52,952 nt of DNA from a virus. Location: positions 1 through 52,952 of IMG/VR virus record IMGVR_UViG_3300027833_000068; one strand, given 5' to 3'. Under the pieces are notes generated by a model. The model searched no databases. It was given only the letters and a program-made list of their open reading frames with translations, and had not been told where the DNA came from. Within the stretch, counting starts at the first letter, position 1; every line of letters begins with the position of its first letter. Positions 21,268-29,423 of the stretch are shown in pieces. The position numbers and the translations under genes are program-made.

Positions 21268-23670
21268 CTATGCATAACCGTCTGATTTAATAACGTTAAC
21301 AGCCGCAAGTAATTGTGTTGGAGATATTCTTGACTTATTTCCAGCAACACCAGCATAATAACTTTCACCAGGATTAACAACTCGTTTTGCTGGCTTAGAA
21401 TATGTTTTTTCAATTACTGGTAAACTTGCCCACTCTTGTGCCATTGATAAACAGAATGATTTTCTAGATTTTGAACCAGACCTAAATGCATCAACTCCTC
21501 TACGCTGTAGCAACTTACGACACAATTTATCTTGGTTAGCAGGACTAAACAGCTCTGTTCTGCTTAATACTCCATCTCCGTCAATAAGACTTTTAAGAGT
21601 CTTATTAATTATTTGATATTTGCCTGCAGCACTACTAATTGAACCTGCATTTACTGATGCTGTTTGCCAATCTAAAACTTCTTGCACTGTTAGTTCTGAA
21701 AGCTGTTTTCCATAATACGATATTGGTGTTATGTTACTTCCGCCATAAGGAGTATTGTAACCTGCACCTTCAGCTGCTCCAATAATATCTAGTATATTTC
21801 CGTCGGCTCCAACAGTAGAATATTTTTGTGCTAGTGCTTTATCATCGGCGCCACCGGCACCGGCAGTTCCTACACCACCATAAACTCTTTTAGTGCCGCT
21901 TGTATCTGCTACATTTGAGGAGTCCGATCTTGTGCCACCTGTAAAACTCTTTCTAAAAGTATCTACAGTATTAAGTAATGCAGCATTAGGTAATGAAACA
22001 TCATTATTAATATCTGTTCTTTCACTTTTAAGCATTACAGGATCTAAATTTTCATGATGTGCATATGGCTCGTGACTTGGCATCCTTTTTACAAAAGTAA
22101 TTACGTCTGATGGAACTATTGTTCCTGGGCTTGTTTTAGGTACAGTCCATGTAGGTAACGGTATTGCAGACACAGCGTCTGTTGCATCAGTAGCATCTGT
22201 ACCTGCACTTGATGTAGCACTGTTTAAATTAATATCTGTGGAGCCGTCAATTTCAACGTTGCCGCCTACGGCATTAATATTAATTGCTCCTTCTGTTGCT
22301 GTTAAGTATGATGCTTTTCCTACTAAGTTAAGAGTTTCTGTAGAATTAATAAGCATGTTTGTTCCAGCTTTTATATGTCCTTCTTCATCTGCTAATATGT
22401 ATAAATTTGCATTTGTATGATGATGTATATCACCCGTAACTAATGTCTTTTGTATTCCGCCAATTTTAATATCTTGATCCTTAGCAACATCTACAAACAT
22501 ATTAGTTTCAGCTCTTAAAGTTGTATTAGTTTGGCTTTCTATTTTTACTTCACCGCCTGAAGCAAAATTATCATATCTACCACTGGCTCGCATGTTTACA
22601 TTTCTGCCACCTTCGATGTTTACATCTCTATCTGCTGTAAGATTAATATCTGCATCACTATGAATAGATATACTATCTAATCCGTATACGTCTATTTTCC
22701 CGTCACTAGTTAATTCTACCCAAGCTGTGCCTCTACTGTTTGCAATATAGATAAAGTCTTCACTATTATGCATTAATATTTGATGCCCTGTTCTAGTTCT
22801 AAATCTTAACAGTTCGTTGTGAGGTATTGTACTTTGGCCAAAGTCTTCGCCGGCTTCAATATTAGCATATGCTGGAGGACCTGCTGATGCATGCGAAACT
22901 CTTAATAGTTTGTCATCACCGTCATCCATAACAAAACTCGAGCCGCCTAATCGATTTACAAAAGCAGAATGTTTAAGGCCTGCTTCTCCCTTTAATCCTT
23001 TAGGTGCACCTTGTCGTTTATCTACTGGTCCAGGTGTGCTTATTCCAAATACAGTACTCGGTACTTCTCGTCTTGCACTTGAAGAAGTTAGTCCTCTATT
23101 TTCGTCTCTAATTAATCCTTGTACTTCTAGTGTTTGTGTAAAATCTTTGTTGTATGGTTTAAGATATCTTGTTGGATCTCTGCCATTACCCTTTTCAACT
23201 TTTTTGTTATATTCGCCTGTTGGTAATTTAAGTCCTTGTACATTGTCAGGTGTTTGCGGAGTTGTAAGTGAAGTTGATGCACGGCCATCTGGAACCATAA
23301 AGTTCATAAACTTGTCCTGCACACACCCAATCCAAAAACCGTTAGCAATATCGCCTTCTGCAAAAGTTACTAATACTCTAGCACCTACATCAGGTGGAAC
23401 AAACCACATACCATAACTTTTTTGTGTTGCTGCATATCCATCATTATTTGTTGTGTGCTGGGGATTAGTAACACCATAAAACGGTGATAGATATCTAACT
23501 TCAATTGATGTGCCTAATTTTTCAGGTAAACTGCCTGAAGAATTATTTCTTAAAATATCAACTTTTAATGTGCCCATGTAAGTAGTATCTAAATTGCTCA
23601 CTACGATGGCTTCAAATGGTCCTGGTCCAATATCAAGTTTCTTTAAATTAGTTCTTTTACTTTTTGCCAA
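21268..23670 (-). CDS. gp5: Baseplate hub/spike gp5 with C-terminal lambda-lysozyme-like muramidase domain
   Basis: The 800-residue protein has three parts. Residues about 10-130 form the gp5 OB-fold, with FEAIVVSNLDTTYMGTLKVDIL, GMWFVPPDVGARVLVTFAEGD and GFWIGCVQD. Residues about 320-480 carry short alternating repeats (IDVYGLDSISIHSDADINLT, VNIEGGRNVNMRASG, ININAVGGNVEIDGS) typical of the triple beta-helix spike. Residues about 625-790 resemble lambda endolysin (GH104-like): IIGAAEG with a candidate catalytic Glu634, SSAAGKYQI, LFSPANQDKLCRKLLQRRG and AQEWASLPV. In T4 gp5 the lysozyme is of T4 (GH24) type and lies before the beta-helix; here it is C-terminal and of another type. The start is TTG at 23670 with GGAAG 6 nt upstream. 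It follows the hub gene closely. The role is local murein digestion as the tail tube penetrates. Confidence 0.88.
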   Translation of the reverse strand: MAKSKRTNLKKLDIGPGPFEAIVVSNLDTTYMGTLKVDILRNNSSGSLPEKLGTSIEVRYLSPFYGVTNPQHTTNNDGYAATQKSYGMWFVPPDVGARVLVTFAEGDIANGFWIGCVQDKFMNFMVPDGRASTSLTTPQTPDNVQGLKLPTGEYNKKVEKGNGRDPTRYLKPYNKDFTQTLEVQGLIRDENRGLTSSSARREVPSTVFGISTPGPVDKRQGAPKGLKGEAGLKHSAFVNRLGGSSFVMDDGDDKLLRVSHASAGPPAYANIEAGEDFGQSTIPHNELLRFRTRTGHQILMHNSEDFIYIANSRGTAWVELTSDGKIDVYGLDSISIHSDADINLTADRDVNIEGGRNVNMRASGRYDNFASGGEVKIESQTNTTLRAETNMFVDVAKDQDIKIGGIQKTLVTGDIHHHTNANLYILADEEGHIKAGTNMLINSTETLNLVGKASYLTATEGAININAVGGNVEIDGSTDINLNSATSSAGTDATDATDAVSAIPLPTWTVPKTSPGTIVPSDVITFVKRMPSHEPYAHHENLDPVMLKSERTDINNDVSLPNAALLNTVDTFRKSFTGGTRSDSSNVADTSGTKRVYGGVGTAGAGGADDKALAQKYSTVGADGNILDIIGAAEGAGYNTPYGGSNITPISYYGKQLSELTVQEVLDWQTASVNAGSISSAAGKYQIINKTLKSLIDGDGVLSRTELFSPANQDKLCRKLLQRRGVDAFRSGSKSRKSFCLSMAQEWASLPVIEKTYSKPAKRVVNPGESYYAGVAGNKSRISPTQLLAAVNVIKSDGYA

Positions 23671-23682
23671 TGTAAACTTCCA

Positions 23683-26600
23683 TTAAATTGCTGTTGTGCC
23701 AGGATTGAATTGCTGAGTTTCTGGTTCTACTGTTACGTCTCGTGCTGTTGCTGTATTTACTTCATCTCCGAACTCGTTATAAGTAACCCCGGACGATAAT
23801 TGTGTTACTGGTCTACTTGTTTCTACACCCTGAGCTGTGTAAAATGCAGATATTGCTTTTACCTTGTCACCTAGTTGTATATTGTATAGATTGTCAGTTG
23901 GGTCTGTAGGAAAGTATGGTCGTATACTTGATTCGCCACGTACACTATTTTGAAATGCACTTTCGTATCCTGCATATTGGGTCGTTGTCATTGAACGTGT
24001 GCCACTAACTCTGTACCCGTCATCTAGTGCTGCTGTTTTTTGTTTAGGATCTTTTGTGTCAGCGCCGTCTGGTCTTGTTGGTCCAACAAATGGCGTTCCT
24101 CCAGGAATTAATCCGTTTGCCGGCCATTCAAACGAGCCTTGTTCAGCTTTTGCTGCACAAAAATGCATAGCATCTGTTGAACTGTTCCAGTTACCGCCCC
24201 ATCCTAGTCCATACTTCTCACCTAGTGCTACCATAACTGATCCGGTTCCGTCTTCCGGCATGTCTGTAAAATCATCTGTAACTCTTCCGGTTTTCTTAAT
24301 TTTTCTAAAAGGATTTTCTGCTGGGTTAATATCAATTGCAAGTCCACTAGCATGATAGCTAGGTCTTGATCCGCCTTCTATAGCTCTTTGCGCATACCCG
24401 CCTAATGATTTTATTTCGTAATTGTATTCTGTTTCTAATTCGTCAATTAATCCTTGGAAGTTTTTTGCAAACATTGCAGCAACCTGTGTTGTTTTTCCTG
24501 TTGATGTTCTAATTGTTGCCAACGGCCCATTAGTTCCTGTTGGAGGCACTACACCAATGTCTTGATTAGTAGTATCTTCTGAATAATCTGAACCAGGTTC
24601 TCCAGCAGGCCCTATGTCGTTAGGATTAAGACTTTCGCAACCTGGTTTTTCAACAAGTGCTTTAACTTTATTAATGCCTGCTGTACTTTGATTTCTACGT
24701 CTTACTAGTTCTAAAGTTTGTGTAAATTTATTGCCGCTTATTTTTGATTGAACAGTTATTACCTGATATACTCCGCTGAAACTGTCTACAGCAAGAGTGT
24801 CTGCTCCTGAGAAAAACATTGTGCCGTCACTGTTATAATCAACTGGAGTTCTAAAGTTTACAATAATATCTATTTCATTCCTTTGGTGATCAACGCCGCC
24901 GCCAGCTGTTATATTTTTTGTGCCGCCTCGAGGTGCTGTATAATTTCCAATTCCGCTATCTGGTAAAAAGTAAGGATCTCCCCAAATTTCTAGTTCTGCT
25001 GTGATTAAATCAACAGGACTGTTTATTAGAGCATTATGGAACATCTTAGCAAGCTCTTCGCCGTACTGTTTATTATAACTACCACCATTAAAATTGCCAG
25101 GCTTCATAACAGACCTTGATTTACCTTCTGGTATAACATTACCGTCTGTTGGTTTTCCTGTTACAGGAGTTTGTGGTGTAATCGTAGTTTTTTCTCTATC
25201 ATTAACTACAGCTGATGCGTTTAGTTGGCCCATATCCATTTGTATTGCTTGGTAAAATGCTGCATCGAATTTAATATCAAAGCCTAACACATCTTCATTT
25301 TTTCCAGAGTAAATATAGTTGTATGTTTTTACACAATGTTTTGCTTTTTCAATTAAGCCAGGCCCTGCTTGGTTAGGCGCACTAAATCTACTTGCATCTA
25401 CTTTATAAGGAACTACATCATACACATAAATTTTTGCTGGTTCACCATTTGCACTTTCATATGCTTGGTCACTTATAATATAACACTGTGACTCAATTCT
25501 AAACCAACTAAGTTCACCTTTTTGGTCTGCTCTTTGTAGTGCTGTTCTACCATACTCACTTACAATTACAAGTTCTTCAATTATCTTAGTAATCGGTGTT
25601 CCTTGATCAAACTTAAATGTTCTATTTTTATCGCTAATAGTAAGTTCTACACCATTACGTTTGTAAATATTTGTTTCTTTATCATATGCATACAATCCTA
25701 ATCCAAAAGGATTGTCGCCACCTTCTTTATAATCGGATATCATTTTACTGGCACCGATAGCATTTAAATCAGTAATGCCGGATGCTTTGAGCGTTTGAAG
25801 TAATGAACTATTAGTAGCGTCTACGCCAACACTGTTAAAGAATGATGTTAATCCATCTTCTTCAGGTACGTCTGCTGTTTGGCTTCCTTTGCGAGATGCC
25901 CTTGCTTCTGAATCTGTCTGGGTTGCTTTATTAGTATCCGGGGGTGCTAACATTGACTTCGTTATTGGAGGTGTACGCTTTGTAGGAAATCTAATAAGAT
26001 AATAGTTAGTTGCCGGTTGACAAGTTTTTTTAGCAATTTCTTCTAGCTTAGAATTAATTATAGTTGATAATCCTTGTTCTCCTACTGAAAGTACATCAAG
26101 CAATGATTCACCTGTAAGACTTACAGGATCTGTTATTTTTTGTACCTCTTCATCAAAGGATTGTTCGTTCCAAGGTATACATTCTACTTGATAAGTGCTT
26201 CCTCCACTTTCTACACTAAATTCAATATTAATTAATTTAAACGGAAATGATCTTTTGCTGTATGCAGCTGGCCTGCCGCCCGCGTCGTCAAATCCTACAA
26301 AGTCAAGTTCTAACAAATACGGTGCTTGTAAATAGTTTTCAAATCCTGCATCAAAAGCAGCACCCTGCAATGCTTGTAAAAATATTCCCATTGAGTAAGG
26401 TTCTTTTACTGAGAAACTAAAATTAATTGCTTGAGTAGCGCCTGTTCTACTATTGGCTGCTAAAATAGCAGTCATATCAAAGTCATCTATGAAGTATTCT
26501 AAATTGCCCTTTTCTTCACCGGCACTATCATATGCTGTTTGTATACGCTTGTCGTCGATGCCGCCGCCGCCACTGTTTAATATAGTAAAGTCTGCACCGT

Positions 26601-27237
26601 TTTTAAGATATGTGTCAACAGGATTATTTGCACTATCTGCCGTTAACACTCCTAAAGAAAAAATGGCGTTAACACTATTAAATAATCTAAGTGGATTTTT
26701 AATTGTTATTCCCGGACCTTTAGGTTCCTTTTCGGGTTCGCTGTTTGATCCTTTTTGCGAACCAGGGTGACCATCTAATATCTTTTCTATATCTGTAAGT
26801 ACGGATTGAAATTCAGCGTCAACAAGGCTATCAAGTTTATCACTTACAGCTGCGTTAAGATCGACATCAGTCATAACGCTGTTAGCTAAAGGAATTACTT
26901 GTTGTATAAGACTATCTGCTTTGCTTTGTAAACTTGCGCCGAAGCCATTTGCAAGGGCATTTAGACTTGGTGGATATATTGAACTTGGAGACGGATCTAC
27001 ATTTACTAACTGTGGTATACTTCTACCTAAAGATGCAACTTTTTGTCCTAGACCTTGAATATCAGTTTTAGAAAAAGGATTTTCAAGAACACTTAATGCA
27101 CCCGATGCATCATATACATTTGTTGCTATGTTTTTTATATCGCCAAACTGTGCCGAAGCATCAAAATTATCTAATCCTAAGTTGCTAGTAAGAGTTTTTG
27201 CTTTGTTTTCAATAATAGCTTTTGGATTAATGCTCAT
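23683..27237 (-). CDS. Baseplate hub protein with C-terminal M15-type peptidase domain
   Basis: This 1184-residue protein lies between gp53 and gp5, where a gp27-like hub would be expected. Two internal regions look like hub domains: about 245-370 (INFSFSVKEPYSMGIFLQAL ... LINIEFSVESGGSTYQVECI) and about 745-850 (ELEIWGDPYFLP, FSGVYQVITVQSKISG, FTQTLELVRRR), the last resembling gp27/VgrG-type hubs. The C-terminal part (about 915-1040) matches M15/VanY-like peptidoglycan peptidases: SYHASGLAIDINP with candidate zinc ligands His962 and Asp969, and STDAMHF with His1025. Such domains cleave peptide cross-links or stems. The start ATG follows the gp53 stop with no gap (TAAATG), so it is coupled. 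Equivalence to gp27 is inference; the peptidase motif is directly visible. Confidence 0.8.
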   Translation of the reverse strand: MSINPKAIIENKAKTLTSNLGLDNFDASAQFGDIKNIATNVYDASGALSVLENPFSKTDIQGLGQKVASLGRSIPQLVNVDPSPSSIYPPSLNALANGFGASLQSKADSLIQQVIPLANSVMTDVDLNAAVSDKLDSLVDAEFQSVLTDIEKILDGHPGSQKGSNSEPEKEPKGPGITIKNPLRLFNSVNAIFSLGVLTADSANNPVDTYLKNGADFTILNSGGGGIDDKRIQTAYDSAGEEKGNLEYFIDDFDMTAILAANSRTGATQAINFSFSVKEPYSMGIFLQALQGAAFDAGFENYLQAPYLLELDFVGFDDAGGRPAAYSKRSFPFKLINIEFSVESGGSTYQVECIPWNEQSFDEEVQKITDPVSLTGESLLDVLSVGEQGLSTIINSKLEEIAKKTCQPATNYYLIRFPTKRTPPITKSMLAPPDTNKATQTDSEARASRKGSQTADVPEEDGLTSFFNSVGVDATNSSLLQTLKASGITDLNAIGASKMISDYKEGGDNPFGLGLYAYDKETNIYKRNGVELTISDKNRTFKFDQGTPITKIIEELVIVSEYGRTALQRADQKGELSWFRIESQCYIISDQAYESANGEPAKIYVYDVVPYKVDASRFSAPNQAGPGLIEKAKHCVKTYNYIYSGKNEDVLGFDIKFDAAFYQAIQMDMGQLNASAVVNDREKTTITPQTPVTGKPTDGNVIPEGKSRSVMKPGNFNGGSYNKQYGEELAKMFHNALINSPVDLITAELEIWGDPYFLPDSGIGNYTAPRGGTKNITAGGGVDHQRNEIDIIVNFRTPVDYNSDGTMFFSGADTLAVDSFSGVYQVITVQSKISGNKFTQTLELVRRRNQSTAGINKVKALVEKPGCESLNPNDIGPAGEPGSDYSEDTTNQDIGVVPPTGTNGPLATIRTSTGKTTQVAAMFAKNFQGLIDELETEYNYEIKSLGGYAQRAIEGGSRPSYHASGLAIDINPAENPFRKIKKTGRVTDDFTDMPEDGTGSVMVALGEKYGLGWGGNWNSSTDAMHFCAAKAEQGSFEWPANGLIPGGTPFVGPTRPDGADTKDPKQKTAALDDGYRVSGTRSMTTTQYAGYESAFQNSVRGESSIRPYFPTDPTDNLYNIQLGDKVKAISAFYTAQGVETSRPVTQLSSGVTYNEFGDEVNTATARDVTVEPETQQFNPGTTAI

Positions 27238-27540
27238 TTATATTCCCAATTTTCTTTTAAGTTTGGCCGGATTAGGTAAAAATATAGTTGTTCCGGCAAC
27301 CATATCAAATACCGGATCTTTAATTATATCCATATTTCTCTGTGCAAACACCCACCATAGTTTTGGTGTTCCATAAAGGTCATATGCCAATAAGTCTGGT
27401 CTATGAGTATATTGTGTTTCAATAGTGTAACTCGAATCGTCTGATGATTTAGGCACAGGTCTTATTCTAAGTATATCTAGTGCGCCGTTTCTAGTGTATG
27501 GTGTTTGCTTCCACGGACTTGATGATGTATAATTTGCCAT
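27238..27540 (-). CDS. gp53: Baseplate wedge protein gp53
   Basis: At 100 residues it carries the gp53 family core: THRPDLLAYDLYGTPKLWWV, FAQRNMDIIKDPVFD and the LysM-like end MVAGTTIFLPNPAKL. T4 gp53 (196 aa) clamps the wedge and central hub together; marine relatives are often shorter, as here. The ATG overlaps the stop of the gp48-like gene (TAATG) and its own stop is followed without a gap by the hub ATG. It therefore belongs to a tightly coupled gp48-gp53-hub-gp5 unit. Confidence 0.93.
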   Translation of the reverse strand: MANYTSSSPWKQTPYTRNGALDILRIRPVPKSSDDSSYTIETQYTHRPDLLAYDLYGTPKLWWVFAQRNMDIIKDPVFDMVAGTTIFLPNPAKLKRKLGI

Positions 27541-28433
27541 TAAATAAAGCCCTCTGAGCCGCTAATGTAATCACCATTAACAAACTTTTGTAAATTAAAT
27601 TCACTAGTTCTTCTTCTTGAAAAAGTAGGTTTAAGTGTTACAGATATTTGACTGTTTGTAGGCACCCATGAAGTTGCTCCTTCAATATCGGCGCCTTCTA
27701 GTGCTGTAGCAATATAATCAACATCTGCTGGAAGGTCTACTGTAAAGTTTGCTATAACTACAGGAACATTATTAAAGATATAATCTCCATATCCATTTAA
27801 TCTTACCATAGGAGGCGGTGATCCAGCATTTGCTGATGTTTCTCCATAAAACATTTTTGTTACAGTACGCAAGTAATGTATAGCACCAATCCAATATTTT
27901 GCATCGTCTGGGCTTTCTACAGGAAACTCACCAGTAATTACAATGTCATCTGCTTGACTGTTTTCGTAAATTTGAAATGGGTAATTAGTATGCACAGGTT
28001 GCAACGTATTATAATTTGCACTATGACTTACAATTATTGTAGGAGTAATTGGAAAACAGAAGCCATTAGTTTTTATTAGCGGGGATAACAGTTTAGAATT
28101 ATCTAGTGTTGGACTTGCAGGCAGACTAAGTTTTACACGCCAATCAGCATCTTTTGCAGATTGTGCAAACCCGGCGCCAACTTTGGAATCTACTTTGCCA
28201 GTTTCTGCACTTGGTAGATTAATACTTCTAGCTTGTTTTGCAAACCCTAAGGCTCCAAATATTTCACTAGTTATATTTTTAATTGTACTATCTATAAAGC
28301 CTACACCAGTGTTTAAAGTATCACCAACAAATTTTTCAACTGATGCTTGAGCACCTGCGGTTAGTGATGCTTGTGCTTTGTTTGCTTGTGTCTTTACAGC
28401 TTTTCCTACTGCGCCAAACGGATCTGTTGCCAT
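27540..28433 (-). CDS. gp48: Baseplate tail-tube cap protein, gp48-like
   Basis: The first gene of the leftward baseplate operon. The N-terminus (about 1-90) is helical and Ala/Gln/Lys-rich with an ALGFAKQA segment. Residues about 100-290 are beta-rich: FCFPITPTIIVSHSANYNTL, YPFQIYENSQADDIVITGEF, YWIGAIHYLRTVTKMFYG and PPPMVRLNGYGDYIFNNVPV, a tube-like fold expected of tube-initiator proteins. In T4-like phages gp48 and gp54 cap the baseplate and start the tail tube. Two in-frame ATGs exist; AGGAG at 28442-28446 is 8 nt from ATG 28433 but only 2 nt from ATG 28439, so 28433 (MATDPFG) is preferred. The assignment to gp48 rather than gp54 rests on position and character. Confidence 0.68.
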   Translation of the reverse strand: MATDPFGAVGKAVKTQANKAQASLTAGAQASVEKFVGDTLNTGVGFIDSTIKNITSEIFGALGFAKQARSINLPSAETGKVDSKVGAGFAQSAKDADWRVKLSLPASPTLDNSKLLSPLIKTNGFCFPITPTIIVSHSANYNTLQPVHTNYPFQIYENSQADDIVITGEFPVESPDDAKYWIGAIHYLRTVTKMFYGETSANAGSPPPMVRLNGYGDYIFNNVPVVIANFTVDLPADVDYIATALEGADIEGATSWVPTNSQISVTLKPTFSRRRTSEFNLQKFVNGDYISGSEGFI

Positions 28434-28454
28434 TTTCATATCTCCTATATGTAT

Positions 28455-28461
28455 TATTTAG
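28455..28461 (-). promoter_or_regulatory. T4-type late promoter box CTAAATA for the baseplate operon
   Basis: The minus strand reads CTAAATAATACATATAGGAG, placing the box about 10 nt before the AGGAG of the gp48-like gene. It directly abuts the TTGACA of the rightward sigma70 promoter for gp55. It fits the other late boxes, which keep TAAATA and vary in the first two bases. Confidence 0.55.
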
Positions 28462-28490
28462 TTGACATAATTAAGTATGTAGTTTATAAT
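28462..28490 (+). promoter_or_regulatory. Consensus sigma70 promoter for gp55
   Basis: TTGACA at 28462-28467, a 17-nt spacer and TATAAT at 28485-28490: a perfect match to the bacterial housekeeping consensus with ideal spacing. The expected start near 28497 leaves a leader of about 20 nt to the gp55 TTG. It implies gp55 is made early by unmodified host RNA polymerase. Confidence 0.9.
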
Positions 28491-28516
28491 AGTGTTAATT
28501 AACTTGGAGAATACCA

Positions 28517-29377
28517 TTGAGAAAACGTAATTACCTTAATAATAAGGACATATTGTCAGAAATCCATAAATCTAAGAACACTTTTAATAGTTATGTGGAA
28601 TCTTCATATCATCAGTACGATTTGATACTGTTAGATATAGCTAAAATTAATAGACTAACTATTGCTGAAGCAAAAAGAGCGAAGGCTAAGAGGCTCAGCT
28701 CTGCTGAATACGAAAGACGAAAAATGGCCGGTGAAAAGGTCAAGCAAGCTGAATGTGAAACAGATTGGAAAAAGATAACAAAAGAAGAACTAATCTTCCG
28801 TGTTATGTCATTTGATCATATTCCAGAAGAGCCTGGACGTAAGAAGAATCCTAAAACTATAGCAGACACTAAGACTAAACTTAACTTTCCACCATTTCAT
28901 CATTACAAATTTAATGACGAAGGTGAGCTTGTTTTAGTTGGTAAAAGTCATTGGGTCGGTGGTATGGACAACGGGCACTTTGACAAAACACATGGTAAGG
29001 CAACAAATACACTTGCTACTATGTGGTTAAAGTTAGTAGACCGTTATGCTACTCGAGGCAATGTACGTGGTTACACATACAATGACGAAATGAAGGGTCA
29101 AGCAATACTACAATTAGCGCAGATTGGTTTACAATTTGACGAATCAAAGTCAAACAATCCGTTTGCATACTATACAGCAGCCGTTACTAACAGTTTTGTA
29201 CGTGTTATTAATATAGAAAAACGTAATCAAAACATTAGAGACGACATTTTAGAAATGAACGATCTTAATCCTTCTTACACAAGACAAGCACAAGGTGAAT
29301 GGGAAGCAGCTGTAAAACGTAACGAACAAGCACCTATTACAATCTTTAAAGATAAAAAACCGGTTGACAACAGCTAA
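28517..29377 (+). CDS. gp55: Late-transcription sigma factor gp55
   Basis: The product is 286 residues (T4 gp55 is 185). The diagnostic region lies at about 185-245: YTYNDEMKGQAILQLAQIGL, FDESKSNNPFAYYTAAVTNS, FVRVINIEKRNQNIRDDI. It matches T4 gp55's sigma2-like segment, where '[22 protein letters not shown]' lies in front of a basic helix. gp55 directs host core polymerase to TATAAATA late promoters, acting with gp33 and the sliding clamp gp45. The C-terminal PITIFKDK could be a clamp-contact motif (inference). The N-terminal half is basic, helical and has no T4 counterpart that I can see. The start is TTG at 28517 with TTGGAG 7 nt upstream; no ATG is available nearby. A perfect sigma70 promoter lies just upstream. 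Confidence 0.9.
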   Translation: MRKRNYLNNKDILSEIHKSKNTFNSYVESSYHQYDLILLDIAKINRLTIAEAKRAKAKRLSSAEYERRKMAGEKVKQAECETDWKKITKEELIFRVMSFDHIPEEPGRKKNPKTIADTKTKLNFPPFHHYKFNDEGELVLVGKSHWVGGMDNGHFDKTHGKATNTLATMWLKLVDRYATRGNVRGYTYNDEMKGQAILQLAQIGLQFDESKSNNPFAYYTAAVTNSFVRVINIEKRNQNIRDDILEMNDLNPSYTRQAQGEWEAAVKRNEQAPITIFKDKKPVDNS

Positions 29378-29392
29378 TTGTTTCGCTATAAT
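29364..29392 (+). promoter_or_regulatory. Consensus sigma70 promoter for gp47-gp46
   Basis: TTGACA at 29364-29369, a 17-nt spacer and TATAAT at 29387-29392. It overlaps the last codons and stop of gp55. A transcript from about 29399 would reach the GGAGG of gp47 after some 12 nt. Confidence 0.9.
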
Positions 29393-29423
29393 ATTAATAT
29401 AAGAGCCTAATGGAGGACTGACT

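Noticed and set aside
27232-27244. TATAAATG at the gp53/hub junction as a late box
   Set aside because: It is formed by the stop-start junction TAAATG; a transcript from it would start inside the gene.
28434-28439. Earlier ATG of the gp48-like gene
   Set aside because: It sits only 2 nt from AGGAG; the next ATG at 28433 is spaced by 8 nt.
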